This document shows, piece after piece, positions 10,063 to 21,655 of a DNA stretch of 64,000 bases. The DNA comes from Planococcus citri (lineage: Eukaryota > Arthropoda > Insecta > Hemiptera > Pseudococcidae): positions 13,782,001 to 13,846,000 of the forward strand of contig NC_088677.1 of the NCBI RefSeq assembly GCF_950023065.1. Direction: 5' to 3'. The translations under genes and the position numbers were made by a program. The notes below the pieces were generated by a model. That model saw only the letters and a program-made list of their open reading frames with translations. It had not been told where the DNA came from and made no database searches. Position 1 is the first letter of the stretch, and each line of letters begins with the position of its first letter.

Positions 10063-11440
10063 AATTCACAACTTTGAAAATTGAAAAATTATTGATTCTA
10101 ATACCAATAAAACAAATTTTAGTTCTTTTTTTCTTACGTCGTGGATAGTACAGTTTAGTATTTCGTCGTGGCTGTCGTGATTTTTTGTCCACGGCGAAGG
10201 AACGTATCTACCTTATCATGTATGAATACTCCCATTAAAATGTACCTGGTACCTACTTGATGACCTTTTTGTGAGCTAAAGCTACTAATAACTGCTCCAG
10301 TTATACCTATACCTACCCAAAAGTAGTGAACAGCCTTTTTTTTTCAACATGTGACACCAATTTTTTTGAAGCCGTTACCCCCGTCCTTTTTGAAGATGAC
10401 TTGGGCCTGAAGTCATTTTAGGGGTCCTGGGTATGCCTAGAATCAAGTCCCTGTTGAAAAAAAATCAAAAAAAGGTTTTCATTTTTGAAAAATTTTAGTA
10501 CTAAAATTTAAACCATTGGAAGATGTCATCTCGCTTTGATTATACCAGATACCTACATCTTTCAGAGGACTGATCCACGGTATTTACTTGCATCCTTCTC
10601 AATGGTTCAATTTCAAATTTTATTTCTAATTTTGCGATGTTTTGTTTTAGTCGGATTTGCAAATCTGGCTCAAAAAGACAGCTCATACTTTAATGTAGAG
10701 TAGGATAATTTCGAAATAATTTCAAATCATCTAATCAACTTTGTACATTTTTTCATGTTCCAGGTGAGTAAGAGTTTTTCTCGTTGAATTAAAGAAAATG
10801 TCCAAAAGTACGCGGCTGGGTAAGTTACTTTTCTGCTTGAAGTGTAATTTAGTCGTCCTCGTCGCTCTTTCGAGGCAAAGTACCATAGAATTCTACTCGC
10901 GGTGGAATTTTCCAGATCGTATTTCGGAGCTCTTCATACTCCTTTGCTTTCCCTCTCAATTTACCATAGTCTCGGTTCCAAGAACCCATCCCTACTATCT
11001 CCTTGTACATATAATGTAGATTGACGATTCTAATTTTTTTATAGTAAAAAAATTTACAGAATTGGACGAATTTTCGCTTTTTGAAAAAAATTTGGTGCTC
11101 TTGAAATTCTTATCATGATGGGTTTCGCGAAGAAGATGTAATAACATCCTGGATGTGATACCTAAATACTTATTCTTCAAATAATTCTCTTGGCAAAAGC
11201 TTGATGAAATCTATACTATAAAGCTGCAAGAAAAATAAATACCCGAAAAATCAGAAAAAAATTCCCAGCCTGATCTATGGCACCTAGAGAGCTAATTTTT
11301 TTTTTAATCGACAGCTTAACTTCTCCAGAATAAGTATAGGAAAAATACGCGAGGGCAAAAATTTTGGAATTAAAGGGCCCAAATTTCGAGTTTAAATGGG
11401 CTGTTTTTGCCATTTTTTCGATTATTCTCAAATATATCAA
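10063..11440 (+). other. Low-repeat stretch with a possible small exon
   Basis: I found no recurring module here, unlike the sequence on both sides. An ATG at 10798 in good context (AAAGAAAATG) opens a 73-codon ORF to 11019. The 8th-9th codons, however, contain a consensus 5' splice site (GG/GTAAGT at 10820-10825), and another donor, CAG/GTGAGT, lies at 10761-10770. Either a short first coding exon ends at 10819, or the ORF is chance. The ORF has a hydrophobic stretch (LLFCLKCNLVVLVAL). No family is recognised. From 11020 to 11440 nothing further is seen. Confidence 0.3.
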
Positions 11441-13180
11441 GAACGAAATGACGCAGTACTAATACTTACAAGTTTTGTTTGAAAATTTCATTTCTGCTGC
11501 TCATGCGTACCTACTACCTATATCTTCCTCAATAAAATGTTGTACGTCATTTAGTCTTAATGGTGCCTAACTGAAGGCAATTCTGCTTGACACAATGACA
11601 CTATATAATCAATCGTACTTAAGGGGAGTCATTCTTAATAAAATCCGGTTTGGAATTCCATCTAGAAATCACAGAGAAATCGATTTATGGAGTAAAAATT
11701 GAGTTCTGGTTTCATTCTCGAATGTTGCTCAGATGATCACGAGACAGATTAGCTTGAAAATCCCTTACAAACGATTATAGGATTATTTACGTCTATTCAG
11801 CCAAAAACTGGCCAAGATTTTAAGGCCGTGAAATAAAATCACTTACCGTTTTTTTTTTTGTGAAAGTGTTGTTATGTGGCTGATGTATTTAGATGTGGTG
11901 ATGTAAAATCAATTTTTATTTTCCAGCCAACTCCCTTAGTCACCAAATAATAATATAAAGGAGACTAATTGCATGTTGCAACCCTCAATTCCTAGCGAAA
12001 AATGAAAGTTTGCTCTTTGGAAGCTGAAAATAGAATACTACATAAGTATGTAGGTACTTACTTATTCGTGTAGTGAGAAATTTTCCAATAAGACGTAGTT
12101 TCAGTGGTGGTCTTCTTTATGTGGGCAGCCATAAAATAGATAGAGCTACGTCGTCGATTCAAAAATTCGGTAGACCAACCAACTTTCTGGAGAATGAGGA
12201 AACCACAAAGTCCCTTTCATTTTTAATCTAAGTTTGGTCTATGTATGTGTATTGATGTTCAATTTTTACCTGAATTGAAAATAAAAAGAATTACATTATA
12301 CTCTGTGGCGGATTTTTGAAATACGGAGTGCCAGTTTCACTGGTTCATCTGTAGATATACATTTTTCAGATTTTCAATTACGAGATCGCGTAGCGCGAGG
12401 TTCGAAACAGTTGGTTGTGATGTTGGAAAAATGGTGTATGTATGTTTTGTTCAAATAGATCACTACAATCATTATTATCGATTGAAATTTCAATTCCGAA
12501 ACATGGCAAGTTTTTACAATTGAGATTTTTAAAAAAAATCAATATTTTGAATTATTGAAGTCTTTGGCAAGCAATTAAATCTTCATTTTGATTGAATAAG
12601 AATAACCACTTACACATTCGACGTTTTTCAATGACATACATAATGAATTATGTTGATTCTTGTTAATAAAATCTAGTTTGAAATTCCATCTCGAAATCAC
12701 GGGAAAATCGATTTGTGGAGCTAAAAATCAAGTTCTGGTTTCATTCTCGAATGTTGCGAAGATGATCGTGAGACAGATCAGCTTTAAAATCCCTTACAAA
12801 CGATTATAATATGAATATTTAAGTCTATTCAGCCAAAAAATGGTCAAGATTATAAGGCTGTGAAAGAAAATTACTTACCGTTTTTTTTTTTAAATTGAAA
12901 GTCTTATCGCTCTCTTTCCTTCCAATCGACTTTGTTTTTGAGGCTATCTAAGTAGGTGTACTCGCCTAATTAATGAATTTCGATTCAATTTTTCAAGATG
13001 AGATTACATTTCTTAAAATGGATTTATTATTCAATTGAGACATTGAGTCCTCAAGATCGATTTCAGTACCGAAACTGACAAGTTTTTGCAACTTGAGCTT
13101 TCAAAAAAATCTCAATATTTTGAATTTTTGAAGGCTTTGGCAAACAAGCAAAATCTCCATTTTGATTAAGAATAATCACT
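11441..13180. repeat. Modular repeat family: F-B-I-J-K-B-C-K
   Basis: No gene. Approximate modules are: F 11445-11520 (AAGTTTTGTTTGAAAATTTC), B 11575-11860 (AGTTTGGAATTCCATCT), I 11870-12090, J 12100-12340, K 12480-12620, B 12650-12890, C 12950-13075 and K 13075-13180. The last K is split from its natural partner L by the transposon at 13183. Confidence 0.75.
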
Positions 13181-14157
13181 TAGGGGAAAGTCCCCTAAAA
13201 GTGCGCAGTCTCCTAATAGTGCGCAGCGCCATATCTCGCGATTGGCACCACTGAAAAATTTGTGAGGTAGCTCATTTGAAAGAGCGTGTCGTGACGATTA
13301 TTTTGATGTATCATACAAGCCATTTGGCTAAATTTTACGCGTGCAAAGTCAAAAAATGTGAATTTTCAATTTCTGATGTAATTTTTTTTTGTGAAAAGTT
13401 GACAATTTGTATTGCTCTCGTTGAATTGCAAAAATTTATGGGATAACTTATATTATATCATTTTGTAGGGAATTTTATCCTCTTTAATATTGTTGTAAAA
13501 GTTTGAAAATTCATCCTTTCGTTTTCTTGAAAATAATTTTTAAAGAAAAAGAGGATATTTTTGAACCATGGATTCCCAATAGTGCGCATCATAGAAAATC
13601 TGTAAATAGGCTTGTGTTTTTCACTGCCTGACTTTTGTTTTGATAGAATGGAGTGTTAAATACCTGTAAAAGGCTAAAGGGTGTTAGTTTTCAGTGAAGA
13701 AACATTCCTAAGAGTGAAAGAATACTTGAACAATGGGCTTTCTTTGCAGAAATAAGCTCACACATAACCCCTACTCATAGTAAAACATTTTTTCGCAATT
13801 TTTGTCAAGTACTCATGTTTTTTATATCTGTTCTCAGTGTTCTCGTGATAATGAAACGTATTATTGCGATTTTTGTCAAGAATTAATTTTTTTGAAGTAA
13901 ATTTACACATCGCGCACTATTAGGAACCCTACTGCGCACTTTGAAGGAGCCCATGGCTCCTAATAGTGCGCATTTGACATTTTTTACTCAAGGTAGGATT
14001 TCCCAGTCAGTTATCAATGAAAAATTTTGAAACTCTGGAATTATGTAGCTGAATGATACAGCTACAACATATCAAAAAATCACGATCCTAGGTAACTTTG
14101 CGGCGGAATGACAGCGATTTTGGTACTAAGTGCGCACTATTGGGAGACTTTCCCCTA
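13181..14157. mobile_element. Non-autonomous TA-target DNA transposon (MITE, 973 bp)
   Basis: The element spans 13183-14155 and is flanked by TA at 13181-13182 and 14156-14157. The ends are inverted: left GGGGAAAGTCCCCTAAAAGT, right (reversed) GGGGAAAGTCTCCCAATAGT, both leading into GCGCA. The insertion site can be rebuilt from repeat copies elsewhere: uninterrupted K-L junctions read CACTTACACATTGG (for example near 17400), and here CACTTA and TACACATTGG are separated by the element. That is a one-TA duplication, as made by Tc1/mariner-type transposases. No long ORF is present. The motif AATAGTGCGCA recurs inside, in both orientations, near 13214, 13577, 13910, 13963 and 14131. Confidence 0.85.
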
Positions 14158-16149
14158 CACATTGGATGTTTCCTATATGACATACACTGATCGGAATAGA
14201 CATGGATGCGTTTGTCGGTGGTATTTAAAAAATTTGTGTAGTGGCATTTAAAAACCAGAAAAATTATTTGGCGCACTTGAACCAATTTTTATAAATTCTT
14301 CAAAATTTATTAGGATTTTGTAAAAATATTGCCATGCATTAGCGCAGATAGTACATTATGTACTTCATTACCTATTCTTCAAGTTACCATCAATGATGTT
14401 TGTGACGAGGTCACACGACATGCACAATTATTAGGTAGTTCAAGTAAAATAACTTTTATCAATCTCAGATTTATCATTTATTTTTATTTTTTTGTCAAAA
14501 AGATTGAAATTTGAGGTGCTTGTCTTTCGAAAAGAGTACGGTCTGAAAACCTTACCTATATCTGAAGTCCCAACTTCCAAAATCAAGTTTCCAATTTTTT
14601 GTATTTTTTTTGAAAATCCAAAAGCTGTTATAGTTTACTGAAATTCATGTCATTCCGTTTTAAACGCACCTACTTTTTCAGTAAAAATGGTGAAACAATC
14701 AATTATGAACATGGTAATATCTACTACACCAAACCAAATTCATCTATTTCTGGCTAGTCGGGAGCCTTTAGCACGGTTTTCGATTTTTCTAGAATTTTCG
14801 AATTGTTCCAGTGAGCGCAGAAATCATGTTATGACTTATTAAATTTCAAAAAATTATCTGCGCGTAGAATTTTGAAAATTTCAGCTCTTGTGAGTAGAGA
14901 GAGGTTAGGCAATAATGTAAAATTTAGAATTTTTCTTACCAACAACGTCTATTTGGCATAGTAATTATAATTCGTATGAGTTCATTTGTGCTTGACTTTG
15001 TATAATTTGTTTCCGTTGTTTTGGAAGCATCTGGCGTTCATTTAGTGTCAATAGCCCCAAACTGTGGGTATTTATTTTTGACACAATGACAACATAATCG
15101 ATCGTACATAAGGAAAAAAATCCAGTTTAGAATTCCTCCTCGAAATGGCAGGGAAGTCGTTCGTTTTCAACTCTGGTCAAGTGAGAAGATTTTCAAAAAT
15201 AAATTTTAGAATTATTTTACCTCCGAAACATATGAAGGGGTTTGCAACTTTAACTTTCAAAAAAAAGCTCAATATTTTGAATTTCCGAAGGCTTTGACAA
15301 ACAAGTAAATTTACACTTTGACTGATTAAGAATAACCACTTACACATAAATTCACGAGAACCAGAAATAAAATTTCCAAATATGTACATGTGTTGCATAA
15401 TATTTTACATTTTTTTTTTTACATTTTGACAAAAAAATTTGAGTCTGCGTACTTTTCGTGGGTTTGAAAATCCCATCAGGAGAAGTTCACAGTTGTCATT
15501 AGGTACTTTAAAAATGTATGTTCGAGATTTTTCCCCCAAATTTAAATTTGAGCTTCGAATCATGAAGAGTTGTTGCAACTTGTGCTTTCAAAAAAAGCTC
15601 TACTTTGAATTCTTGTAGTTTTTGGCAAACAAATAAACCCTCTTTTTGACTGATGAAGAATAACTTACACATTGGATATTTCTTATAGTGAGAATAATAT
15701 TATCACAATCTGGCAAATATTTTTGTTCGTGCAACCATAAAAAAAAATTGCTGCGTCTTCGATTCAGAAATTCGATAGAGCAACCAACTTTTTGTGAGTT
15801 CTAGATACTCAGCACTCAGCGATCTTGAAAACGTATGAAGTAATGTGTAAAATAATATTTGACATTTTTTACGTTGTTTTGACTAAAAGTTTTGAGACTC
15901 CGTACTTCCCATGGGTTTGAAAATCCAGAAAAAGTTCACAGTTATCATTACTGTAAAAATGTATGTTTTTTGGAAATTTTTTTCCTAAATTTAAATTTTA
16001 GCTCCGGAACACGAAGGGGTTTTGCAACTTGAGATTTCAAAAAAAGCTCAGTATTCTCAATTTTTGAAGTCTTTGGCAAACAATTAAATCTTCATTTTGA
16101 TTGAATAAGAATAACCACTTACACATTGGACGTTTCTCAATGACATACA
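14158..16149. repeat. Modular repeat family: L-M-A-B-K-J-K
   Basis: No gene. Approximate modules are: L 14158-14475 (ATAAATTCTTCAAAATTTATTAGG), M 14515-14770 (CGAAAAGAGTACGGTCTG), A 14830-14960, B 15020-15170, K 15230-15350, K-like 15480-15690, J 15710-15800 and K 16000-16149. The succession L-M-A-B is the same as around 17405-18190. Confidence 0.75.
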
Positions 16150-16834
16150 TAATGAATAGGGCAACCGAATATATTTTTTTGAATATTTTTTTGTTGCACT
16201 CCGATTACAAATGATGAAATGAACAAAATCATTTTACGTTTCAGAAAATTGCCTTTCATTTAAGACCTACTTCATTTAGAATATTTTTGAATATTTTGCC
16301 TTAAAATGAATATTTTCACATATTTGATTGCTATTTGAATATTTTTCTCTAAAATTACCACATATTTCGCAATTTATCGAATATTTTTGAATATTTTGGA
16401 AATCTTTGCATTTTGAGAATCACAACACAGGAAACGTTATTTTCACAGAATGTTGAAGATGAAAAAAATGGCTCTTTTTAATGATGATGATATTGATGAT
16501 TGATGAAATGATGATGAAGATTGAATTTTAAATTAAGCTTTGATTTTTTTTCTTTTTTTGACGATCAAAATAGAATTTTAATTCAACTGCAGTTTTGTTC
16601 CATTTTGCGAAATTGCGAATAGTGCATGTGATTTAGGAAACAAAACCCAACGATGTTGCCATTTTTGTAATGTGCTTGAAGGCAAGTGAAACGATACCAA
16701 ATTTGATTTCGAATATTTTCGAATATTTTAGGGGTAATCGAATATTTTTGTCGAATATTTCACCTCAAAAAATCGAATATATATTGAATATTTTACCTTG
16801 AATGAGAGCATATTTTGGGTTGCCCTAAATGAAT
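16150..16834. mobile_element. Non-autonomous hAT-like element (669 bp)
   Basis: The element is 16158-16826. Its ends are inverted: AGGGCAACCGAATAT on the left, AGGGCAACCCAAAATAT read inward from the right. The flanks are TAATGAAT (16150-16157) and AAATGAAT (16827-16834), an 8-bp duplication with one mismatch, as expected for hAT insertions. The interior has no ORF but many copies of GAATATTTTT and its variants, plus an ATG/GAT-rich simple stretch near 16480-16520. It interrupts the junction of modules K and B. Confidence 0.75.
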
Positions 16835-18204
16835 ACTGTTCATATAATAATCGGTCGTACATGAGGCGAATTATTCCTATTAATAAAATCTAGTTTGGAA
16901 TTCCATCTCGAAATGACAGGGAAATCGATTTGTGGAGCTAGATATCGAGTTCTGGTTTCATTCTCTTATGTTGCTAAGATGAGCATGAGGCAGATCAGCT
17001 TGAAAATCCCTTACAAACGATTATAATAATGATTAGGTATTCATGTCTATTCAGCCAAAAAATGGCCAAGATTTTAAGGCCGTGAAAGAAAATTACGTAC
17101 CAGTTTTTTAAAAATTGAAAGTCTTATTTCTTTCTCCTTCTACTCGACTTGGTTTTTAAGGCTACCTATCTAAGTAGGTACTCGCCTAATTTATGAATTT
17201 CGATGCAATTTTTCAAGATGAGATTACATTTCTTAAGATGGATTTATTATTCAATTGAGACATTGAGTCCTCAAGATCGATTTCAGTTCCAAAACTGACA
17301 AGTTTTTACAACTTGAGCTTTCGAAAAAAAATCTCAATATTTTGAATTTTTGAAGGCTTTGGCAAACAAGCAAAATCTCCATTTTGATTAAGAATAACCA
17401 CTTACACATTGGATATTTCCTATGACATACACTGGTTGGAATAGACATCAATCGAATCTGCCGGTGGTATTTAAAAAATTTGCGTAGTGGCATCTAAAAA
17501 ACCGGAAAAGTTATTTGGCGCACTTGAACCAATTTTTATAAATTCTTCAAAATTTATTAGAATTTTTCCAAAAAAATTGCAATTAGCGCAGATGGCGCTT
17601 TGCATCATTATTCTTCAAGTTACCATAAAATGACGTTTAAGACGTGGTCACATAAACAATTATCAGTTCAAGTAGGTATAACTTTTATCAATCTCAGATT
17701 TATCATTTACCTTTATTTTTTTGCCAAAATGATTGAAACTTGAGGCGCTTGTCTTTCGAAAAGAGTACGGTCTGAAAACATTATCTAAATATACCTGAAA
17801 TCTCAACTTTCAAAATCGAGTTACCTAATTTTTGTAAATTTTTTGAAAATTCAAAGGATGTAACAGTTTACAGAAATTATCGTGTCTCTCCGTTTTAAAT
17901 GTAGGTACTTTTTCAGTCAAAATGGCGATACCTAATCAAGTATGAACCTAATACCAACTGCTTCAAACTAAATTCCTCCATTTCTAGCTATTCTGAAGCA
18001 TTCGGCGCTGTTTTAGATTTTTCTAGAATTTTGGAATTGTTCCAGTGGGAGCAAAACGTGAATTATGGCTTATTAAATTTGAAAAATTATATGTAGAATT
18101 TTGAACGTTTCAGCTCTTAGAGACTTAAGACAATAATCTAAAATTTAAAATTTTTCTTACCAATGCCTATTTGGCCGTGATTTTTTTTAACGTAATTCTT
18201 GTAC
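16835..18204. repeat. Modular repeat family: B-C-K-L-M-A
   Basis: No gene. Approximate modules are: B 16840-17120, C 17170-17290, K 17290-17405, L 17405-17710, M 17745-18000 and A 18060-18190. This holds an uninterrupted K-L junction, which serves as the empty-site reference for the TA transposon at 13183. Minus-strand ORFs here (for example 17251-17493) share the frame MCKWLFLI with other K copies, but they shift soon after, so I do not call them genes. Confidence 0.75.
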
Positions 18205-19372
18205 CTGGGTGTCTAACACTCCTATTTATCCTATTTATCCTACTAAAGTCCTTTTTTCTGCCTATGACACCTTTTTGTCCTTTTAGTGTCCTTTTTTTCA
18301 ACAATTTTATCCAAAAGTCCTTTTTTTTCCAAAATAACTTTTTCAGATTTTCAATTTTTTCCCTTTTTTCTCGAAATTTTGAACTTGTAGAAAAGTGCTC
18401 ATTTGTCGACTTTTTTAGAACTTGAATCACACGTTTTGGTGAGCTTCTGCCCTCTCGCTTCGCTCGGTCTATTTGCCCTTTGTTCAAATTCAAGAAATGT
18501 TCAAAGTTTGAATCAGAAAAATTAACTCCTTCTTCCTTACAGATTTTTTTTTACTTCTCATCAAAACATGAAATTTTGAAATCAAAACTTTTAGCCTTGC
18601 TTCACTCGGGTTTGTTTGCTTTTCTTTTTCAAGTTTAAATTTTTTCTTTTCTTTTTTTTTTTTAAATTGTAGTTTTGAATAATCATTTAAATTTTAAGAT
18701 TTTGTAGCAAAATATATCCAATTTGTTTCTCTCATTTTGAATTTAAATTTTCAAAAAAAAAAATCATAATTCAAATTTTAAAATTTTGAAGCAAAACAGT
18801 GATAATTCGTCACGCATACAAACATCGTTTTTGTATCTCTCGAACTCGAAATGATGATTTTAGAGGACTTTTGCCCTCGCTTTGCTCGGGTCCGTTAGCT
18901 TTTTTTTCGGATTTTAAATTTTCAAAAAAATAATTATTCGAATTTCAAAATTTTGAAGCAAAATAATATACTTAGTAACTCATCACACAAGATACATAAT
19001 TTTTTATATCTCCCAAAATAGGTACCTTCTAATTTTTGAGAGCTTTTGCCCTCGCTTCGCCAGGGCCAGTTTGTTTCTCTTTTCCTTAATTAATGATAAA
19101 TTCCGAACTTGAAGGAGAAATCTCGCCCACTCCCTCCCCCTCTCAAAAAATCCCAAGTGTTCAAAAACTGTCCTGTTAAGAGTCCTGCTAAAAAGTTCCT
19201 TTGGCTAAAAACTTGAATGAAAATTTTGAACCTCCCACCTTGAAAAAAAATTTGCAACCCCCCTCCACCTCAAAAAATGCCATAAGTGCTCGAAAAATGA
19301 CCAGCTGAAAGTCCTACTAAAAGTCCTTTTTAAGTCCTTTTTTTTCATTTTGAAATTTTGTTAGACACCCTG
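18205..19372. mobile_element. Non-autonomous hAT-like element (about 1.17 kb)
   Basis: The left end is CTGGGTGTCTAAC, and the right end read inward is CAGGGTGTCTAAC (12 of 13 bases the same). CAGGG-type ends are typical of hAT elements. The flanks TCTTGTAC and TGTTGTAA match at 6 of 8 positions, a plausible decayed 8-bp duplication. Inside are the words GTCCTTTTT near both ends and four spaced versions of GCCCTCGCTTCGCTCGGG (near 18449, 18592, 18873 and 19048). This is the reverse complement of the motif in the remnant at 9420-10062. There is no transposase ORF. ORFs at 18167-18493 are low-complexity Phe/Lys translations of T-rich sequence. Confidence 0.65.
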
Positions 19373-20780
19373 TTGTAAGTCATTCTACCTAAATATCTTC
19401 CAAATAACCCAATAATCCAAATGTCACAGTTTTTTTTTCAATTTTCAATTTATTATGCCCTTTATTGTTGGCGAAAGTGAATAATATAATCTGCAATTTT
19501 TGAATACCTAATCTTTGAATGCTCAGCTTTCCTGAACTCTTTTTATTGACTTCTACAAATTTCGAGCTTCGAACTTTGTACTTCTTAGGAGCAAACTATT
19601 CCCCTACTCTCTTTCTCTGTTGTGAGTTCAATGAAGTTCTGAAATTGCTTCGAGTGAGAAGCACCGATAATAATGATACATATTTGGTGGTGAAAAGAAA
19701 GTCTGTGAGAAGTTTCTAGATGGGTGGTTTCTGGAAATAATGCGTCGACGGGGGTTTAAAATGACGCAGCACCATTACAAGTTTTGTTTGAAAATTTCAT
19801 TCCGCCGCTTTTCATGCTTGCTTCATACCTACGTACATCATACATGTACTCAGTACTGGCTATGATAGGATTGTTTGCTGTTTTCCTTTTTTTTTTTTTT
19901 TGGTAAGTAGGTATTTTAACAATTTTTACTCGAACATTCTCCCCTAGATGATAATTATAGTTTGAGATTGTTGGAATTTTTTATTTTCGAGAGAAAAAAA
20001 TTCAATTTTTTTTTTGAAATTTCATATGGTGTAGAAAAATTATTGCCAAAAGACCTCGACAAAATGCAGGAAAAATGTCAAACTTTTAGTTCAATGTTTA
20101 ACCTCCAAGGTGACTCAAACTTGAAAATTTTAAAAGGAAAATTTTCAAATCTTTCAAACGGGGTTCTCTATTTTTTTGTCCCATGTGATGATGTAGACAT
20201 CAAAGAGTCACCTAGAACAAAAAAAAAATGAAAAAAAAAAAAACATTCTTGAAAACTTATATAAAAAATGTAGAATTTTGAAAATTTCAGCTCTCATAGG
20301 TGGAGAGGTTAGGCAATAATCCAAAATTTGAAATTTTTCTTACCAACGTCTATTTGGAATAATAATTTTACACGAATGAAGCAGTATTAAGTATAGCCGT
20401 GTTAGGTTGTACATTATTATAATTTTTTCCCGTTTTGAATTGTTTGGAAGCATCTGGAGCTCATTTTTAGTGTCCATAGCGCCAAACTGTGGGTACCTAC
20501 TTCTTTTTGACACAATGACACTCGTATAATCGATCGTACATGAGAGGAGTCATTCTTAATAAAATTCAGTTTGAAATTCCACCTCAAAATGACAGAGAAA
20601 TCGATTTATGGAGCTGATAATCGAGTTCTGCTTTCATTCTCGAATGTTGCCAAGATGATCGTCAGGCAGATCAGTTTAAAAATCCCTTACAAACGCTTGT
20701 GGGATTATATTTATATTCATTCAGACAAAAAATTGCACTGATTTTTAAGACCATGAAAGTAAATTACTTACTTACCGTTC
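19373..20780. repeat. Modular repeat family: E-F-G-A-B
   Basis: No gene. Approximate modules are: E 19440-19730 (GCTCAGCTTTCCTGAACTC), F 19760-19830, G 19950-20225, A 20255-20350 and B 20450-20780. A direct G-to-A junction here differs from the usual G-H order, which indicates a deletion of H to M in this copy. Confidence 0.7.
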
Positions 20781-21655
20781 TTTTATAGTTCAGTAAAATT
20801 CGCATCAAATAGTGAAAATCGAGGCAGCAAGCTGATTTTTGGTATACTGGTCCATTTTGATGTCCTGAAAACGAATCCGATGAGTCCCTTACTGTCCCGG
20901 GTGTGCTTTCCCCCAAATTGTGGATCTTAGTTCCCCAAAATCGGTTTTTGGCCAATGTATCGAAAAATATTGACTATAGCCCAACAATGGTTGAAGAATG
21001 TTGTTCTGCGTCAAATTTCCGATCAAGTGATATATTAACTGTCCTTCTACCCCCAAGGGGGGTGGGGCTAGATCCATTCAAAAAAAGGGGGTTCCCTGAA
21101 AACATACATAAAGGCTATAGGTGCCTAAGAGGGGTGAAATGGTCCCCGAAAGTGTTCGAGTTGGTATTAGCATGGAAGATGGGTACCGTTGAGAAACTTC
21201 CGCGTGATAAATTTCAGATCCACATCCTCTCCCCTTTTTGGGGCACCCCCCTTTTCTGAAATTTCAATACCACTTTTCTCAGCCCTATTTTTCAGTATGT
21301 TATGTACATGCTTAGTAGGTATACTCACAAGAATTTTCAACCCTCTCCCCTCATATTTACCCCTCAAAATGGTGTAAAAATGTGTCTTAGGGAGGGTTGG
21401 GGGTGAAATGGGAATTTTGGGGAAAATAACTAAGTATCAATGAGTAGGGAGTCGTTTTCTTATGATTCGATACCGCTGAGCACGAATATGACGTCAGATT
21501 TTTTGCTACTTTCATCTAGCCCTCCCCAGAGCACTTGACTCCCTCAATTTTTACTATTGTTAAAAAGCATAGAATAAGTTGAAAAACGCTATTTTGAGGG
21601 GTAAATATGATGGAAGGGGGTTGACAATTTTTGTTGGGATACCTACTATGAATAT
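20781..21655. repeat. Unclassified insert with an inverted repeat
   Basis: This segment lies between module B and a K fragment and has a different, more G/C-run-rich texture (CCCCAAGGGGGGTGGGG near 21053). Arms of about 64 bp at 21309-21372 and 21589-21652 are inverted copies, sharing TCATATTTACCCCTCAAAAT, and are separated by about 216 bp. Overlapping ORFs on both strands (for example 20903-21259) show no domain. I regard it as an unclassified inserted element. Confidence 0.5.

Noticed and set aside
18167..18493. Overlapping ORFs on both strands (84 and 108 codons)
   Set aside because: They are Phe-rich on one strand and Lys-rich on the other, from T-rich sequence, and they cross the hAT-like element's left end.
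20903..21259. 118-codon plus-strand ORF
   Set aside because: No domain, overlapping ORFs on both strands, and low-complexity G/C runs. It is open because stops are rarer in GC-richer sequence.
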